A stretch of 15,324 nucleotides of DNA from positions 1-15,324 of the forward strand of contig CAVDWX010000053.1 of assembly GCA_963612735.1 (NCBI GenBank). Direction: 5' to 3'. Of the stretch, positions 1 to 8,186 are shown in pieces. The translations under genes and the position numbers were made by a program. The notes below the pieces were generated by a model that saw only the letters and a list, made by a program, of their open reading frames with translations, made no database searches and was not told the origin of the DNA. Source of the stretch: CAVDWX01 sp963612735. Its GTDB lineage: Bacteria; Bacillota_I; Bacilli_A; RFN20; CAG-826. The first letter of the stretch is position 1. Every line of letters begins with the position of its first letter.

Positions 1-1
1 T

Positions 2-469
2 ATCTATACTACTATTCAATATGATGGTATTAATTTTTATAAACGAATTTCTTCTTTTAATAAAACACTGAATACCACTGACGTCATTTCAAAGGAAGGC
101 TCTATAAACAAGATTAAAAATATAAATTTTTTATTTAATTATTCATGCCCTTATAAAACCTTTAATAAAATTGATAAAAATGATATGAGTGGTAACTATA
201 ATTCTTTTAGAATTTATAAAGGGCCCAATATTGATAAAGAAAACTTTACTTATAATTATGAGTATTACGATTTTGAGCATTTTAATCTCAATCATTTTTA
301 TAAAAGAAGTTCTTCACTTGATGAAGTAAATTATGATTATATAAGATTGCTCGATGATTCTAAAAATCAATACGACTATCAACCATATACAAATTATAAT
401 GATGAGAGTAAACTAAATGAAGTTAGTATTGTTTTTGATACTAATTATAAATTGATTCATTTTGAGTAA
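2..469 (+). CDS. Hypothetical protein, 3' part only (runs in from left edge)
   Basis: The reading frame is open from base 2 to the TAA at 467-469, giving 155 residues with no stop. The first in-frame ATG (185) has no ribosome site in front of it, so the gene most likely begins outside the window and 185 is an internal Met. The visible part is rich in Asn, Tyr, Lys, Asp and Phe and has no hydrophobic segment, cysteine cluster or nucleotide-binding motif that I recognise. The composition would suit a solvent-exposed or cell-surface region, but that is only an inference. The next gene starts 13 bases after the stop, so the two are probably co-transcribed. Function is unknown. Confidence is moderate that this is a real coding region and very low for any role. 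Confidence 0.6.
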   Translation: MYTTIQYDGINFYKRISSFNKTLNTTDVISKEGSINKIKNINFLFNYSCPYKTFNKIDKNDMSGNYNSFRIYKGPNIDKENFTYNYEYYDFEHFNLNHFYKRSSSLDEVNYDYIRLLDDSKNQYDYQPYTNYNDESKLNEVSIVFDTNYKLIHFE

Positions 470-482
470 ATATGGTGAAATC

Positions 483-1214
483 ATGGTTATCTTTGCAACA
501 ATATCGACTTTATTCGTTTTAGGAAGTTTAGTGGGCTACATCATCGAATTATTCTTTCGAAGATTTGTTTCTCAACATAAATGGATGAATCCTGGCTTTT
601 TAGTGGGACCATATCTTCCAATCTATGGATTTGGTGTATTAGGCTTGTATGGATTAAGCGAACTATTTGATCTTTTTCCCAAAGGAAATTTACCGCAATA
701 CCTTGTTATTGTTTTACAAATTCTTGCCATTGGAATTATATTAACAGTTATTGAACTTGTTGCCGGATTAATCTTCACTAAATGGTTTAAATTAAAGTTA
801 TGGGATTATAGTGATCGTAAATGGAATTTTAAAGGTGTTATTTGCCCGCTATTTTCTTTAATATGGACCGCTGTTGGAAGTATTTATTTCTTCTTTATAC
901 ATCAATATTTGCGTGACGCTGTCTACTTTTTAGCGGACGAATCACATACCATTTATTATCTATTCACCGGCATTATTTTAGGAATGATGATTGTTGATTT
1001 TTGTTACAGCGTTCATCTTGCTACCTTAATTAGGAATACTGTTCAAAACAAAAAAGAAGTCTTCAATTTTGAAATCTTTAAGATATTTTTAAGAGAAGAC
1101 GATAAAGATAAGAAAAAGAAAAGCTCATTCTTCTTCATTAAGAATGAATCATTCAAACAGAGAATTAACGAATTTAGAGAAAAAATTAAAAGAAAAGATG
1201 ATGGACAACAATAG
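483..1214 (+). CDS. Multi-pass membrane protein, CmpB-like putative ABC-transporter family (PF06541-like)
   Basis: A 243-residue membrane protein with about five hydrophobic segments, near residues 4-22, 40-60, 72-98, 118-138 and 155-178. It ends in a long, charged, Lys-rich cytoplasmic tail (about 185-243). Two stretches match what I know of the family annotated as putative ABC transporter permease (CmpB/DUF1113): NPGFLVGPYLPIYG at 36-49, and LWDYS followed by WNFKGVICPLFSLIW at about 106-128. The molecular role of this family is not established, and no ATPase partner is next to it here. I chose ATG 483, which has GGTGA just upstream. An in-frame TTG at 462 would overlap the previous gene and has no ribosome site. 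The last codons lie inside a terminator hairpin. The family call is fairly secure; the transport function is not. Confidence 0.75.
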   Translation: MVIFATISTLFVLGSLVGYIIELFFRRFVSQHKWMNPGFLVGPYLPIYGFGVLGLYGLSELFDLFPKGNLPQYLVIVLQILAIGIILTVIELVAGLIFTKWFKLKLWDYSDRKWNFKGVICPLFSLIWTAVGSIYFFFIHQYLRDAVYFLADESHTIYYLFTGIILGMMIVDFCYSVHLATLIRNTVQNKKEVFNFEIFKIFLREDDKDKKKKSSFFFIKNESFKQRINEFREKIKRKDDGQQ

Positions 1215-1226
1215 TTGTTCATTTTT
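1201..1226 (+). terminator. Rho-independent terminator overlapping the stop codon of the CmpB-like gene
   Basis: The arm ATGGACAAC (1201-1209) pairs with GTTGTTCAT (1214-1222) in a 9-bp stem with one G-U pair and an AATA loop. ATTTTTATT follows directly. The TAG stop (1212-1214) lies in the loop and at the base of the right arm. This probably separates the upstream genes from fmt. The stem is only moderately GC-rich, so read-through is possible. Confidence 0.65.
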
Positions 1227-1249
1227 ATTACTTTTAAGTAATGTATAAT
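1222..1249 (+). promoter_or_regulatory. Candidate sigmaA promoter for fmt
   Basis: A perfect TATAAT -10 box lies at 1244-1249. The best -35 candidate is the poor TTTTTA at 1222-1227, with a 16-bp spacer. Transcription would begin near 1256, leaving a leader of about 15 bases that holds the GGGGTG ribosome site before the fmt ATG at 1271. Its position immediately after a terminator supports a new unit starting here. The weak -35 keeps confidence moderate. Confidence 0.5.
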
Positions 1250-1270
1250 ACTAAGCAGTGGGGTGAGATT

Positions 1271-2209
1271 ATGGATAAAGCAAATTTAAGAATTGTATTT
1301 ATGGGTACGCCTTCTATCAGCGCTTATGTTTTGGAAGAACTCATTAAAAATGGATATAACATCGTTGGAGTTGTTGCTCAAGAAGATAAGCCAGTAGGAA
1401 GAAAAAAGATTATTGTTCCCGTTCCCACTAAGGAAGTAGCGCTTAAATACAATATTCCTATTTTTCAGCCATATAAAATTAGAAAAGATTATCAATTTTT
1501 AATTGATTTAAATCCGGATATTATACTCACTTTAGCGTACGGTCAAATTGTCCCTCAAGCAGTCTTAGATATACCTCGATTAGGCTGTTTAAATTTACAC
1601 GGATCACTTCTTCCTAAATATCGAGGAGCCGCTCCTATTCAATATGCCCTCATCAACAATGAAAAAATCACAGGCATGACTCTTATGGAAATGACTAAAG
1701 AGATGGACGCGGGAAGAATGTATGGGAAAAAAGAACTCATTATTAATGAAGATGATAATTCAACTTCCTTATTTAAAAAGATGGCGGTCGTGGCCAAGGA
1801 TTTAATTTTAGAATTACTACCTTTATATGTAGACGGGAAGCTCACTGGCATTGTTCAAGATGAATCATTAGTGAGCTTTGCTCCTAGTATTAAACCTGAA
1901 GAAGAAAAATTAAATTTAGATGATTCAATTGATAAAATATTGGGTTATATAAGAGCTTTAAGCGAAGAACCTGGAGTGTATTTAAATTCTATTGATGGCA
2001 AAATAAAAATCTTCAAAGCTAAAAAATATAATGAAGATATGAGCCATGAAATTGGTGAAGTAATAGCGATGGATAAAAAAGGTTTCTTGCTGCAAGTTAA
2101 AGGTGGAGTTATATCTTTATTAGAAGTTCAAAAAGAAGGCAGAAAGAAAATGGATGCTCCTTCTTTTATAAATGGGAATAAACATTTGTTAGGGAGCTAT
2201 CTATCATAA
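1271..2209 (+). CDS. fmt: Methionyl-tRNA formyltransferase
   Basis: Fmt transfers a formyl group from 10-formyl-tetrahydrofolate to Met-tRNAfMet in the cytosol, making the bacterial initiator tRNA. The protein is 312 residues, normal for the family. The N-terminal Rossmann-like formyltransferase domain starts with VFMGTPSIS (9-17). The folate-binding and catalytic region contains NLHGSLLPKYRGAAPI (108-123), and the family catalytic residues correspond to Asn108, His110 and Asp146 (MDAG). The C-terminal OB-like tRNA-binding domain covers about 205-312. I chose ATG 1271 because GGGGTG stands just upstream; an in-frame ATG at 1241 overlaps the -10 box and has no ribosome site. The usual partners def (peptide deformylase) and priA are not next to it. 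The helicase gene follows after one base. Confidence 0.95.
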   Translation: MDKANLRIVFMGTPSISAYVLEELIKNGYNIVGVVAQEDKPVGRKKIIVPVPTKEVALKYNIPIFQPYKIRKDYQFLIDLNPDIILTLAYGQIVPQAVLDIPRLGCLNLHGSLLPKYRGAAPIQYALINNEKITGMTLMEMTKEMDAGRMYGKKELIINEDDNSTSLFKKMAVVAKDLILELLPLYVDGKLTGIVQDESLVSFAPSIKPEEEKLNLDDSIDKILGYIRALSEEPGVYLNSIDGKIKIFKAKKYNEDMSHEIGEVIAMDKKGFLLQVKGGVISLLEVQKEGRKKMDAPSFINGNKHLLGSYLS

Positions 2210-2210
2210 A

Positions 2211-4556
2211 ATGAAAGATAATATCAAATTATCTGTTCATCAACTTGTTGATTTTCTTTTAAGAACGGGAGATATTGATAGCCGTGTTTTTTCTCGTTCG
2301 ACCATGCAAGAAGGAACCATTATTCATTCTAAATATCAAAAGAATCAAGACTCAAATTACATATCAGAATATCCTTTAAGACAGGCTTTTACCTTTAATG
2401 ACATCAACATCACTCTTGAAGGAAGAGCTGATGGAATCATTAAAAAGAAAAATGGTGGATATATCGTTGATGAAATTAAATCAACAGTTATGGAATTAGA
2501 GCAATTTAAAGATGAAAACATCGCTTGGCATCTTGGACAGGCAAAATGCTATGCGATAATGTTCATGAAGGAACAAAATCTTGAAGAAATCGATATTCGC
2601 TTAACTTATATCAAACAGGGTAAAAAGAAAGAAACACTCATCGATAAATATAATTTTAAAAAAGCAGAATTAGAATTATTTATCTTTGATTTATTCGAAC
2701 GTTACTTTTCTTTTTATAATCTCATCTTTAGAAAAAATGAAGAAAGAAACGAATCCATCAATAACCTTAAATTTCCTTTTGAACTATATCGTAGAGGACA
2801 AAAAGAGCTCAGTAAATACGCTTATAGTATCGCCCTTAAAAAAGGCAGATTATTTGTAGAAGCTCCTACTGGAATTGGTAAGACGATGTCAACTCTATTT
2901 CCCTATATTAAAACGTTACCGTTAGATAAGGAATCTAAAATCTTTTATTTGACGGCGAAAGGTAGTGGAAAAGAAAGCGCTCATCAAGCTTTAGAAATAT
3001 TAAGAGATAAAGGGCTATCGATATATTCTATAGTGGTCACTTCTAAAGAAAAGATTTGTTTTGAAAAAGGAAAAGGATGTAATCCTGATGAATGTCCTTA
3101 TGCGAAAGGCTATTATACAAAAATCCAAGATATCATCCGTTACTCCTTAGTTAATTTTAATGATTTTAGTTATGATAATATCGTTAATTTAGCTCATTAT
3201 TATAAGATTTGTCCATTTGAATTTGAGCTGGATTTATCTTTATTTATGGATGTCATAATTTGTGATTATAATTATCTATTTGATCCTATTTCTTATATGA
3301 AAAGATATTTTGATGAGGATGCGAGTCATTTTCTTGTTTTAGTGGACGAAGCCCATAATCTCATCGATAGAAGTCAAAAGATGTATAGTGCTTCTATTTC
3401 TGAAATTTCTTTTAAAGTCGCTCGTAAATCTTTAAAAGGAAACGATAAATGGAAAATTAAAACCCAGTTCAATAATCTTAAAAAGATGTTTGATATTTTA
3501 AAACTCAACGCCGAAGAAGGCTATACTGTTTTAGATGAGATTGATGTTGATACCTATAAAACATTAGATAAATTCGTTACTTTTATGAGTGACGCTAATA
3601 AAAATGATAATGATAAAATTAGCAAAGACTTATTTGATTTCTATTTAGAAGTGAATCGTTTTTTAAAGATATATGAATTATTTTCTGAAAGATATTTATA
3701 TTATGTCTATAAAAAAGACAATGCGATTAAATTGGCCTTATTTTGTTTAGACACCTCTAGATTTTTAAAAAATATTTCAAATAGAGTTAAAGCTCTTACC
3801 TATTTTTCTGCAACACTATCTCCTATATCTTATTATGCTACTTCCTTAGGAGGAGACGAAAACGATCCATATTTATTACTTTCTTCTCCCTTTCCTAAAA
3901 ACAATTTGCTCGTTTTAGTGGCTCATCGCGTTTCGGTTGTTTATAAAAATAGAGAAAAAACTTATCGAGAAGTTGTAGATTATATCAAAGCTTTTATTTC
4001 TAATAAGATTGGCAATTATTTCATCTATCTCCCTTCTTATGAATATCTTGATAACATCAAAGATTTATTAGTGTTTGATGATAACATCATCACTTATTTT
4101 CAAAAAAAAGATATGACGGATGTCGAAAAAGAAGAATTTTTAGCTAATTTTAAAAATAATCCCGTTCAAACTACTTTAGGTTTTGTCATTATCGGAGGAG
4201 CTTTTTCTGAAGGGATCGATTTAGTCTCTGATCGACTTATCGGGGCTGTAATTGTTGGAATTGGGCTTCCTAAAATTAATTTTGAAAGCGACCAAATGGT
4301 TAAATATTATGATAAAAACAACATAAAAGGCCGTAATTTTGCTTATTTATATCCGGGTATGAATAAGGTCATGCAAGCTATAGGAAGAGTGATTAGAAGT
4401 GAATCCGATAAAGGAGCGGTTCTTCTCATTGATGAAAGATATAATTGGAATGAATATCGTTTACTTTTAAAAATGGAAAATAGATATTACAAGTCGGTTT
4501 ATCATCCATTCGAAGTGAAAAAACATCTACAAAACTTCTTTTTAGAGAAAAAATAG
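2211..4556 (+). CDS. XPD/DinG-type Fe-S DNA helicase with N-terminal PD-(D/E)XK nuclease domain
   Basis: A 781-residue two-part protein. Residues 1-170 look like a RecB/Cas4-type nuclease: His39, Asp74 (GRAD), Glu88-x-Lys90 (DEIK) and the trailing Gln110-x3-Tyr114 motif, all in the expected order. The rest is a superfamily 2 helicase of the Rad3/XPD/DinG group. It shows Walker A APTGIGKT (218-225), four cysteines placed as in the XPD Fe-S domain (283, 290, 295, 334), DEAH (379-382), SATLSP (533-538), GGAFSEGIDL (662-671) and the arginine-finger motif QAIGRVIR (722-729). Known relatives unwind DNA 5'-3' in repair and R-loop or G4 removal; the fused nuclease suggests coupled unwinding and cutting, which is inferred. 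All key residues are present, so it is probably active. It begins one base after fmt and is likely translationally coupled; AGGGAG at 2191-2196 is rather distant. Confidence 0.85.
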   Translation: MKDNIKLSVHQLVDFLLRTGDIDSRVFSRSTMQEGTIIHSKYQKNQDSNYISEYPLRQAFTFNDINITLEGRADGIIKKKNGGYIVDEIKSTVMELEQFKDENIAWHLGQAKCYAIMFMKEQNLEEIDIRLTYIKQGKKKETLIDKYNFKKAELELFIFDLFERYFSFYNLIFRKNEERNESINNLKFPFELYRRGQKELSKYAYSIALKKGRLFVEAPTGIGKTMSTLFPYIKTLPLDKESKIFYLTAKGSGKESAHQALEILRDKGLSIYSIVVTSKEKICFEKGKGCNPDECPYAKGYYTKIQDIIRYSLVNFNDFSYDNIVNLAHYYKICPFEFELDLSLFMDVIICDYNYLFDPISYMKRYFDEDASHFLVLVDEAHNLIDRSQKMYSASISEISFKVARKSLKGNDKWKIKTQFNNLKKMFDILKLNAEEGYTVLDEIDVDTYKTLDKFVTFMSDANKNDNDKISKDLFDFYLEVNRFLKIYELFSERYLYYVYKKDNAIKLALFCLDTSRFLKNISNRVKALTYFSATLSPISYYATSLGGDENDPYLLLSSPFPKNNLLVLVAHRVSVVYKNREKTYREVVDYIKAFISNKIGNYFIYLPSYEYLDNIKDLLVFDDNIITYFQKKDMTDVEKEEFLANFKNNPVQTTLGFVIIGGAFSEGIDLVSDRLIGAVIVGIGLPKINFESDQMVKYYDKNNIKGRNFAYLYPGMNKVMQAIGRVIRSESDKGAVLLIDERYNWNEYRLLLKMENRYYKSVYHPFEVKKHLQNFFLEKK

Positions 4557-4615
4557 ATATATTCACTCATGTTTTTCTTTTAGAAAAGTGGCTAATTTAA
4601 TAAAATAATGTCGTT

Positions 4616-6430
4616 ATGAAATTTGAACAAAACAAAATGCGTAATTTCTCGATCATTGCCCATATTGATCACGGCAAGTCCACTCTTGCGGATAGAATAC
4701 TAGAATCCACTGGCGCTATCGAAGAAAGAGAAATGAAAGATCAAATTTTAGATTCTATGGATCTTGAAAGAGAAAGAGGCATTACCATTAAACTCAATGC
4801 TGTTACCATTTCTTATAAAGCCGATGATGGAGAAACCTATATTTTTAATTTGATCGATACTCCAGGGCATGTTGATTTTACCTATGAAGTGTCCCGCTCT
4901 TTAGCGGCTTGTGAAGGTGCGATTTTAGTCGTGGATGCCACTCAAGGAGTGGAGGCTCAAACTCTTGCTAATGTCTATTTAGCAATTGATAATGATTTAG
5001 AAATTCTTCCTGTAATCAATAAAATTGATTTACCAAGCGCTTCAATTGAAATGGCAAAAAAAGAGATTGAAGAAAGAATCGGTATTCCGTGCGATGAAGC
5101 GGTCGCGGTCAGTGCAAAAACTGGTTTTCATATCCATGAATTATTGGAAGCTATAGTAAAAAATGTCCCACCTCCACATGGAAATGAATCGGCCCCTTTA
5201 AAAGCTTTAATATTTGATAGTTATTACGATCCATATCGCGGAGTCATTATCTTAGTAAGAATTAGAGATGGTTCGATTAAGGTTGGCGATAAAATACGAT
5301 TAATGCAGGCGAATAAAGAATATTTAGTCACTGAATTAGGGATTAGGACGCCTAATGAAATAAAAGTTAAAGAATTATTAACGGGTCAAGTTGGTTATAT
5401 TGCTGCCCAAATTAAAGATATAAAAGATGTGCATCCCGGTGATACGGTAACTGACGCGAATAATCCAGCCTTAGAAGCTTTACCGGGTTATCGCATTATG
5501 AATCCAATGGTTTATTGCGGCTTATATCCGGTTGAAAGCGATGATTATCTTGATTTAAAAGAAGCTCTAGAAAAATTGATTTTAAACGATGCTTCCTTAC
5601 AATTTAATCCTGAAACATCTCAGGCTTTGGGCTTTGGATTTAGATGCGGTTTCCTTGGCTTGCTGCATATGGACATCGTTCAAGAAAGACTTGAAAGAGA
5701 ATATGGCTTAAATCTTATATTAACTGCGCCTAGTGTTATTTATCACGTTCATTTAACCGATGGCAGTGTAGTTAATATCGATAATCCTTCTACTCTTCCA
5801 GAAGCGACACGCATTCATCATATTGAAGAACCATATGTAAAAGCCGATATCATGACACCTAAAGAATATGTTGGTCCTATCATGGAATTGTGCCAAGAAA
5901 GACGAGGCATATATAAAGATTTACAATATTTTGACGATACGAGAATGATATTGATTTATGAACTCCCACTTTCGGAAATAGTTTATAATTTCTTTGATAA
6001 ACTCAAGAGTTACACTAAAGGATATGCTTCATTTGATTATGAATTAAGCGATTATAAAGAAAGTGACTTAATAAAATTAGATATTTTAATTAATGGTCAA
6101 GTAGTGGACGCTTTAACAAGTATTGTATATCGCCCCGATGCTTATCATCGCGGTTTAGGCATTATTAGAAAGATGAAAACAGTCATTCCTCGCCAACAAT
6201 TTGAGATTCCTATTCAAGCCGCGATAGGTGGAAAAATAATTGCTAGAGTGGATGTAAAAGCGGTAAGAAAAGATGTTTTAGCGAAGTGTTATGGCGGAGA
6301 TATTAGCCGTAAAAAGAAGCTTCTAGAAAAACAAAAAGAAGGCAAAAAAAGAATGAAAAAGATTGGCTCGGTTGAAGTGCCACAAGAAGCGTTTATGTCT
6401 ATATTATCTATAGATGATAGCGAAGAATAG
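4616..6430 (+). CDS. lepA: Elongation factor 4 (LepA), ribosome-associated GTPase
   Basis: LepA/EF4 is a translational GTPase that acts on the ribosome, with reported roles in back-translocation and in initiation or 30S assembly. The protein is 604 residues, the usual length. GTPase motifs are complete: G1 AHIDHGKST (15-23), G2 with RGITI (54-58), G3 DTPGH (81-85), G4 NKID (135-138) and G5 SAK (166-168). The LepA-specific C-terminal domain includes CYGGDISRKKKLLEKQKEGK and the GSVEVPQEAF tail, which separates it from EF-G. The ATG at 4616 gives an N-terminus of normal length, but no Shine-Dalgarno sequence precedes it. A TAAAAT at 4601-4606 is so close that a nearly leaderless message is conceivable. 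lepA is commonly found just upstream of hemW-hrcA-grpE-dnaK-dnaJ in Bacillota, as here. Confidence 0.97.
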   Translation: MKFEQNKMRNFSIIAHIDHGKSTLADRILESTGAIEEREMKDQILDSMDLERERGITIKLNAVTISYKADDGETYIFNLIDTPGHVDFTYEVSRSLAACEGAILVVDATQGVEAQTLANVYLAIDNDLEILPVINKIDLPSASIEMAKKEIEERIGIPCDEAVAVSAKTGFHIHELLEAIVKNVPPPHGNESAPLKALIFDSYYDPYRGVIILVRIRDGSIKVGDKIRLMQANKEYLVTELGIRTPNEIKVKELLTGQVGYIAAQIKDIKDVHPGDTVTDANNPALEALPGYRIMNPMVYCGLYPVESDDYLDLKEALEKLILNDASLQFNPETSQALGFGFRCGFLGLLHMDIVQERLEREYGLNLILTAPSVIYHVHLTDGSVVNIDNPSTLPEATRIHHIEEPYVKADIMTPKEYVGPIMELCQERRGIYKDLQYFDDTRMILIYELPLSEIVYNFFDKLKSYTKGYASFDYELSDYKESDLIKLDILINGQVVDALTSIVYRPDAYHRGLGIIRKMKTVIPRQQFEIPIQAAIGGKIIARVDVKAVRKDVLAKCYGGDISRKKKLLEKQKEGKKRMKKIGSVEVPQEAFMSILSIDDSEE

Positions 6431-6459
6431 TAAAAAATTAGTAGTTTTTTAGTTGTTTA

Positions 6460-6487
6460 TTGTATATTTATAAAAAAAGTATATAAT
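6460..6487 (+). promoter_or_regulatory. SigmaA-type promoter upstream of the Fic-like gene
   Basis: TTGTAT at 6460-6465 and a perfect TATAAT at 6482-6487 are separated by 16 bp. Transcription would start near 6494, at the edge of a strong ribosome site (GGAGG 6498-6502, 7 bases before ATG 6510). This would make the message leader only about 16 bases long. It probably drives the Fic-like gene, the 81-residue membrane protein, hemW and the RDD gene as one unit. Confidence 0.65.
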
Positions 6488-6509
6488 ATTGATAGTTGGA
6501 GGAAAAAAT

Positions 6510-7925
6510 ATGGCAAATAATGATTTACCAATTAGATTTACCGAAGAATATTACGCAACCAAAAGTGATGTTGCTCGTGAACTAAGAATGAGCATTATCG
6601 ATAGCATATGGGCGAACATCAAAAGCTATCGAAGCAATTTCAATCATTATCTTCCAGTTAAGAGTATTGATCGCAATCAATTTGTTTTTTGCTTATGTTC
6701 TTCTGTTGAAAAAAAGATTGAAGATTTAAAATTACAAGTCATCAAAATTTCTAAAGATTATTCTCTTTTAGATAAAACCAATGGCGATAACCGTTATTTT
6801 AGATTATCTTGTTTGGCTAAATGCCTTTCCTCTCTCGCGGAGGCTCTTAAATTAAATAATTCTCCTTCTTATCTTAAAGAGATTATTAATGGTAGTGTAA
6901 AAAATACGACTGGGACAAATAAAATACTCATTTCTTATTTCAAAGCTCTTGAATATATCGAACAAAATTATGATAAACCTCTCGATATTGATTATTTAGC
7001 GAAATTATATTCACTTATAACCGATAATGATGAACTTACATCCTTTTATCGACGCGATGATGATTCTTCTCCAGAAAATAAGATTTTAATTGACCGTATC
7101 TATACTTCAGCGCCCGCTAAAATGATTGAGATGATGATGGATGAATTGTTATCTTTCCTCGCGAATAACAAATTAGATGCATTTAGCAAGAGCATGTTTG
7201 CTTATTATTTTGTTAATTACGTTAAACCATTTCCTTCTCAAAATGAAGAAATTGCCTTTTTACTCGCTAAAGCTGTTTTAGCTCATTTTGATTTAAAGGA
7301 GAGTGCTATATTTATCCCGATTGAATCATTGCTTTTACAAAATTCTATCAATATGGGAAAAATTTATGTCGAAGTACAAAAAACTAACGACATCACCTAT
7401 TTTTTAACCGTTGCTTTTGATAATCTTAAAGCCTCTGTTGAATATGTTTTAGATGAACTTACCTCTTTCTCAGTTAAGGAACTCAAAAATGATTTTTATA
7501 AAGAAGATATAGTTACTCCTACTCAAGTAGAAATAGAAACGCCAATAGAAGAAAAAGTCGCCGTAGAAACGCCAAAACCAGTCGTGGAGACGGTTGTTAA
7601 GTCCGCTAATACTTCGACGGAAACAAGAAATAATGCTGGACAGATTGCTGTTTCTTACATCCCGCCTGTTTTAGATGAGGCAGCTGCAAAAAGATTAGAA
7701 GAACACCTTCTTGAATTGGAACCATTTATGAAAAAAGGTGAAGCTTACTTCTATGCACGCCACTGCACATTAGGTAAAATGTATACCATTCAACAATTTA
7801 AAAAAGCACTTGGGTGCGCTTATGAAACCGCTCGTACATCAATGGATCATCTCGCTCAAATGGGATATTACAAAGAAGAGATGGTCAAAAATAAAAAAGT
7901 TTATACCCCCATTCCTAGAAAATAA
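6510..7925 (+). CDS. Degenerate Fic-fold protein with C-terminal winged-helix domain
   Basis: A 471-residue protein; ATG 6510 follows GGAGG and a near-consensus promoter. Residues about 140-315 resemble the Fic family in layout: a helical lead-in ending in FYRR (179-182), an acidic helix DELLSFLANN (211-220), the core FAYYFVNYVKPF (230-241), then PIESLLLQNS and NDITYFLTVAF as in Fic C-terminal helices. The catalytic motif HPFx(D/E)GNGRxxR is eroded: His is Lys239, Asp/Glu is Ser243, both Gly and the first Arg are replaced (Gln244, Glu246, Glu247), and only Pro240, Phe241 and Asn245 remain. AMP transfer is therefore unlikely. A Pro/Val/Glu/Thr-rich linker (about 335-375) leads to a winged-helix-like end (about 423-467), as in many Fic proteins. 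A DNA-binding or protein-binding scaffold is plausible. The assignment is by eye, and the function is unknown. Confidence 0.55.
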   Translation: MANNDLPIRFTEEYYATKSDVARELRMSIIDSIWANIKSYRSNFNHYLPVKSIDRNQFVFCLCSSVEKKIEDLKLQVIKISKDYSLLDKTNGDNRYFRLSCLAKCLSSLAEALKLNNSPSYLKEIINGSVKNTTGTNKILISYFKALEYIEQNYDKPLDIDYLAKLYSLITDNDELTSFYRRDDDSSPENKILIDRIYTSAPAKMIEMMMDELLSFLANNKLDAFSKSMFAYYFVNYVKPFPSQNEEIAFLLAKAVLAHFDLKESAIFIPIESLLLQNSINMGKIYVEVQKTNDITYFLTVAFDNLKASVEYVLDELTSFSVKELKNDFYKEDIVTPTQVEIETPIEEKVAVETPKPVVETVVKSANTSTETRNNAGQIAVSYIPPVLDEAAAKRLEEHLLELEPFMKKGEAYFYARHCTLGKMYTIQQFKKALGCAYETARTSMDHLAQMGYYKEEMVKNKKVYTPIPRK

Positions 7926-7940
7926 AAGGAGAATCAAATT

Positions 7941-8186
7941 ATGTTTAACATCTATGCTGGAAACGTTGAAGGATTAATCATTCTACTTGTCGTTATCGGA
8001 ACTTTTGCACTTATCGGAGTAGTGGCTTTTATCATTTATAAAGTCTTACATCCAAAACTAAAAAACACCAATAAACCAAGTGAAGAAGAAATTGCTAATG
8101 AAGAATTAAATCGCGTCTTACGTCCTGTTGATGATAAAGATGCCGCTACTAAAATTAGCGAATATAAGGATGAAGAAGATAAATAA
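7941..8186 (+). CDS. Small single-pass membrane protein, unknown function
   Basis: An 81-residue protein with one strong hydrophobic helix at about 10-35, followed by a positively charged step (YKVLHPKLK, 33-41) and a highly charged, acidic cytoplasmic tail to residue 81. The charge distribution suggests N-out, C-in topology. An AGGAG ribosome site stands just before ATG 7941, and the gap from the Fic-like stop is 15 bases. Its last 17 bases overlap the hemW start in another frame, so translation is probably coupled. The strong ribosome site and composition support a real gene rather than a chance frame. I recognise no family. Confidence 0.7.
   Translation: MFNIYAGNVEGLIILLVVIGTFALIGVVAFIIYKVLHPKLKNTNKPSEEEIANEELNRVLRPVDDKDAATKISEYKDEEDK

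Noticed and set aside
6431..6450. Possible terminator after lepA
   Set aside because: The AAAAAA/TTTTTT pairing around a 7-base loop has no G-C pairs and would be too weak to terminate.
8128..8169. Earlier in-frame ATG for hemW
   Set aside because: It lies within the 81-residue protein gene, has no ribosome site and adds residues with no match to the family start.
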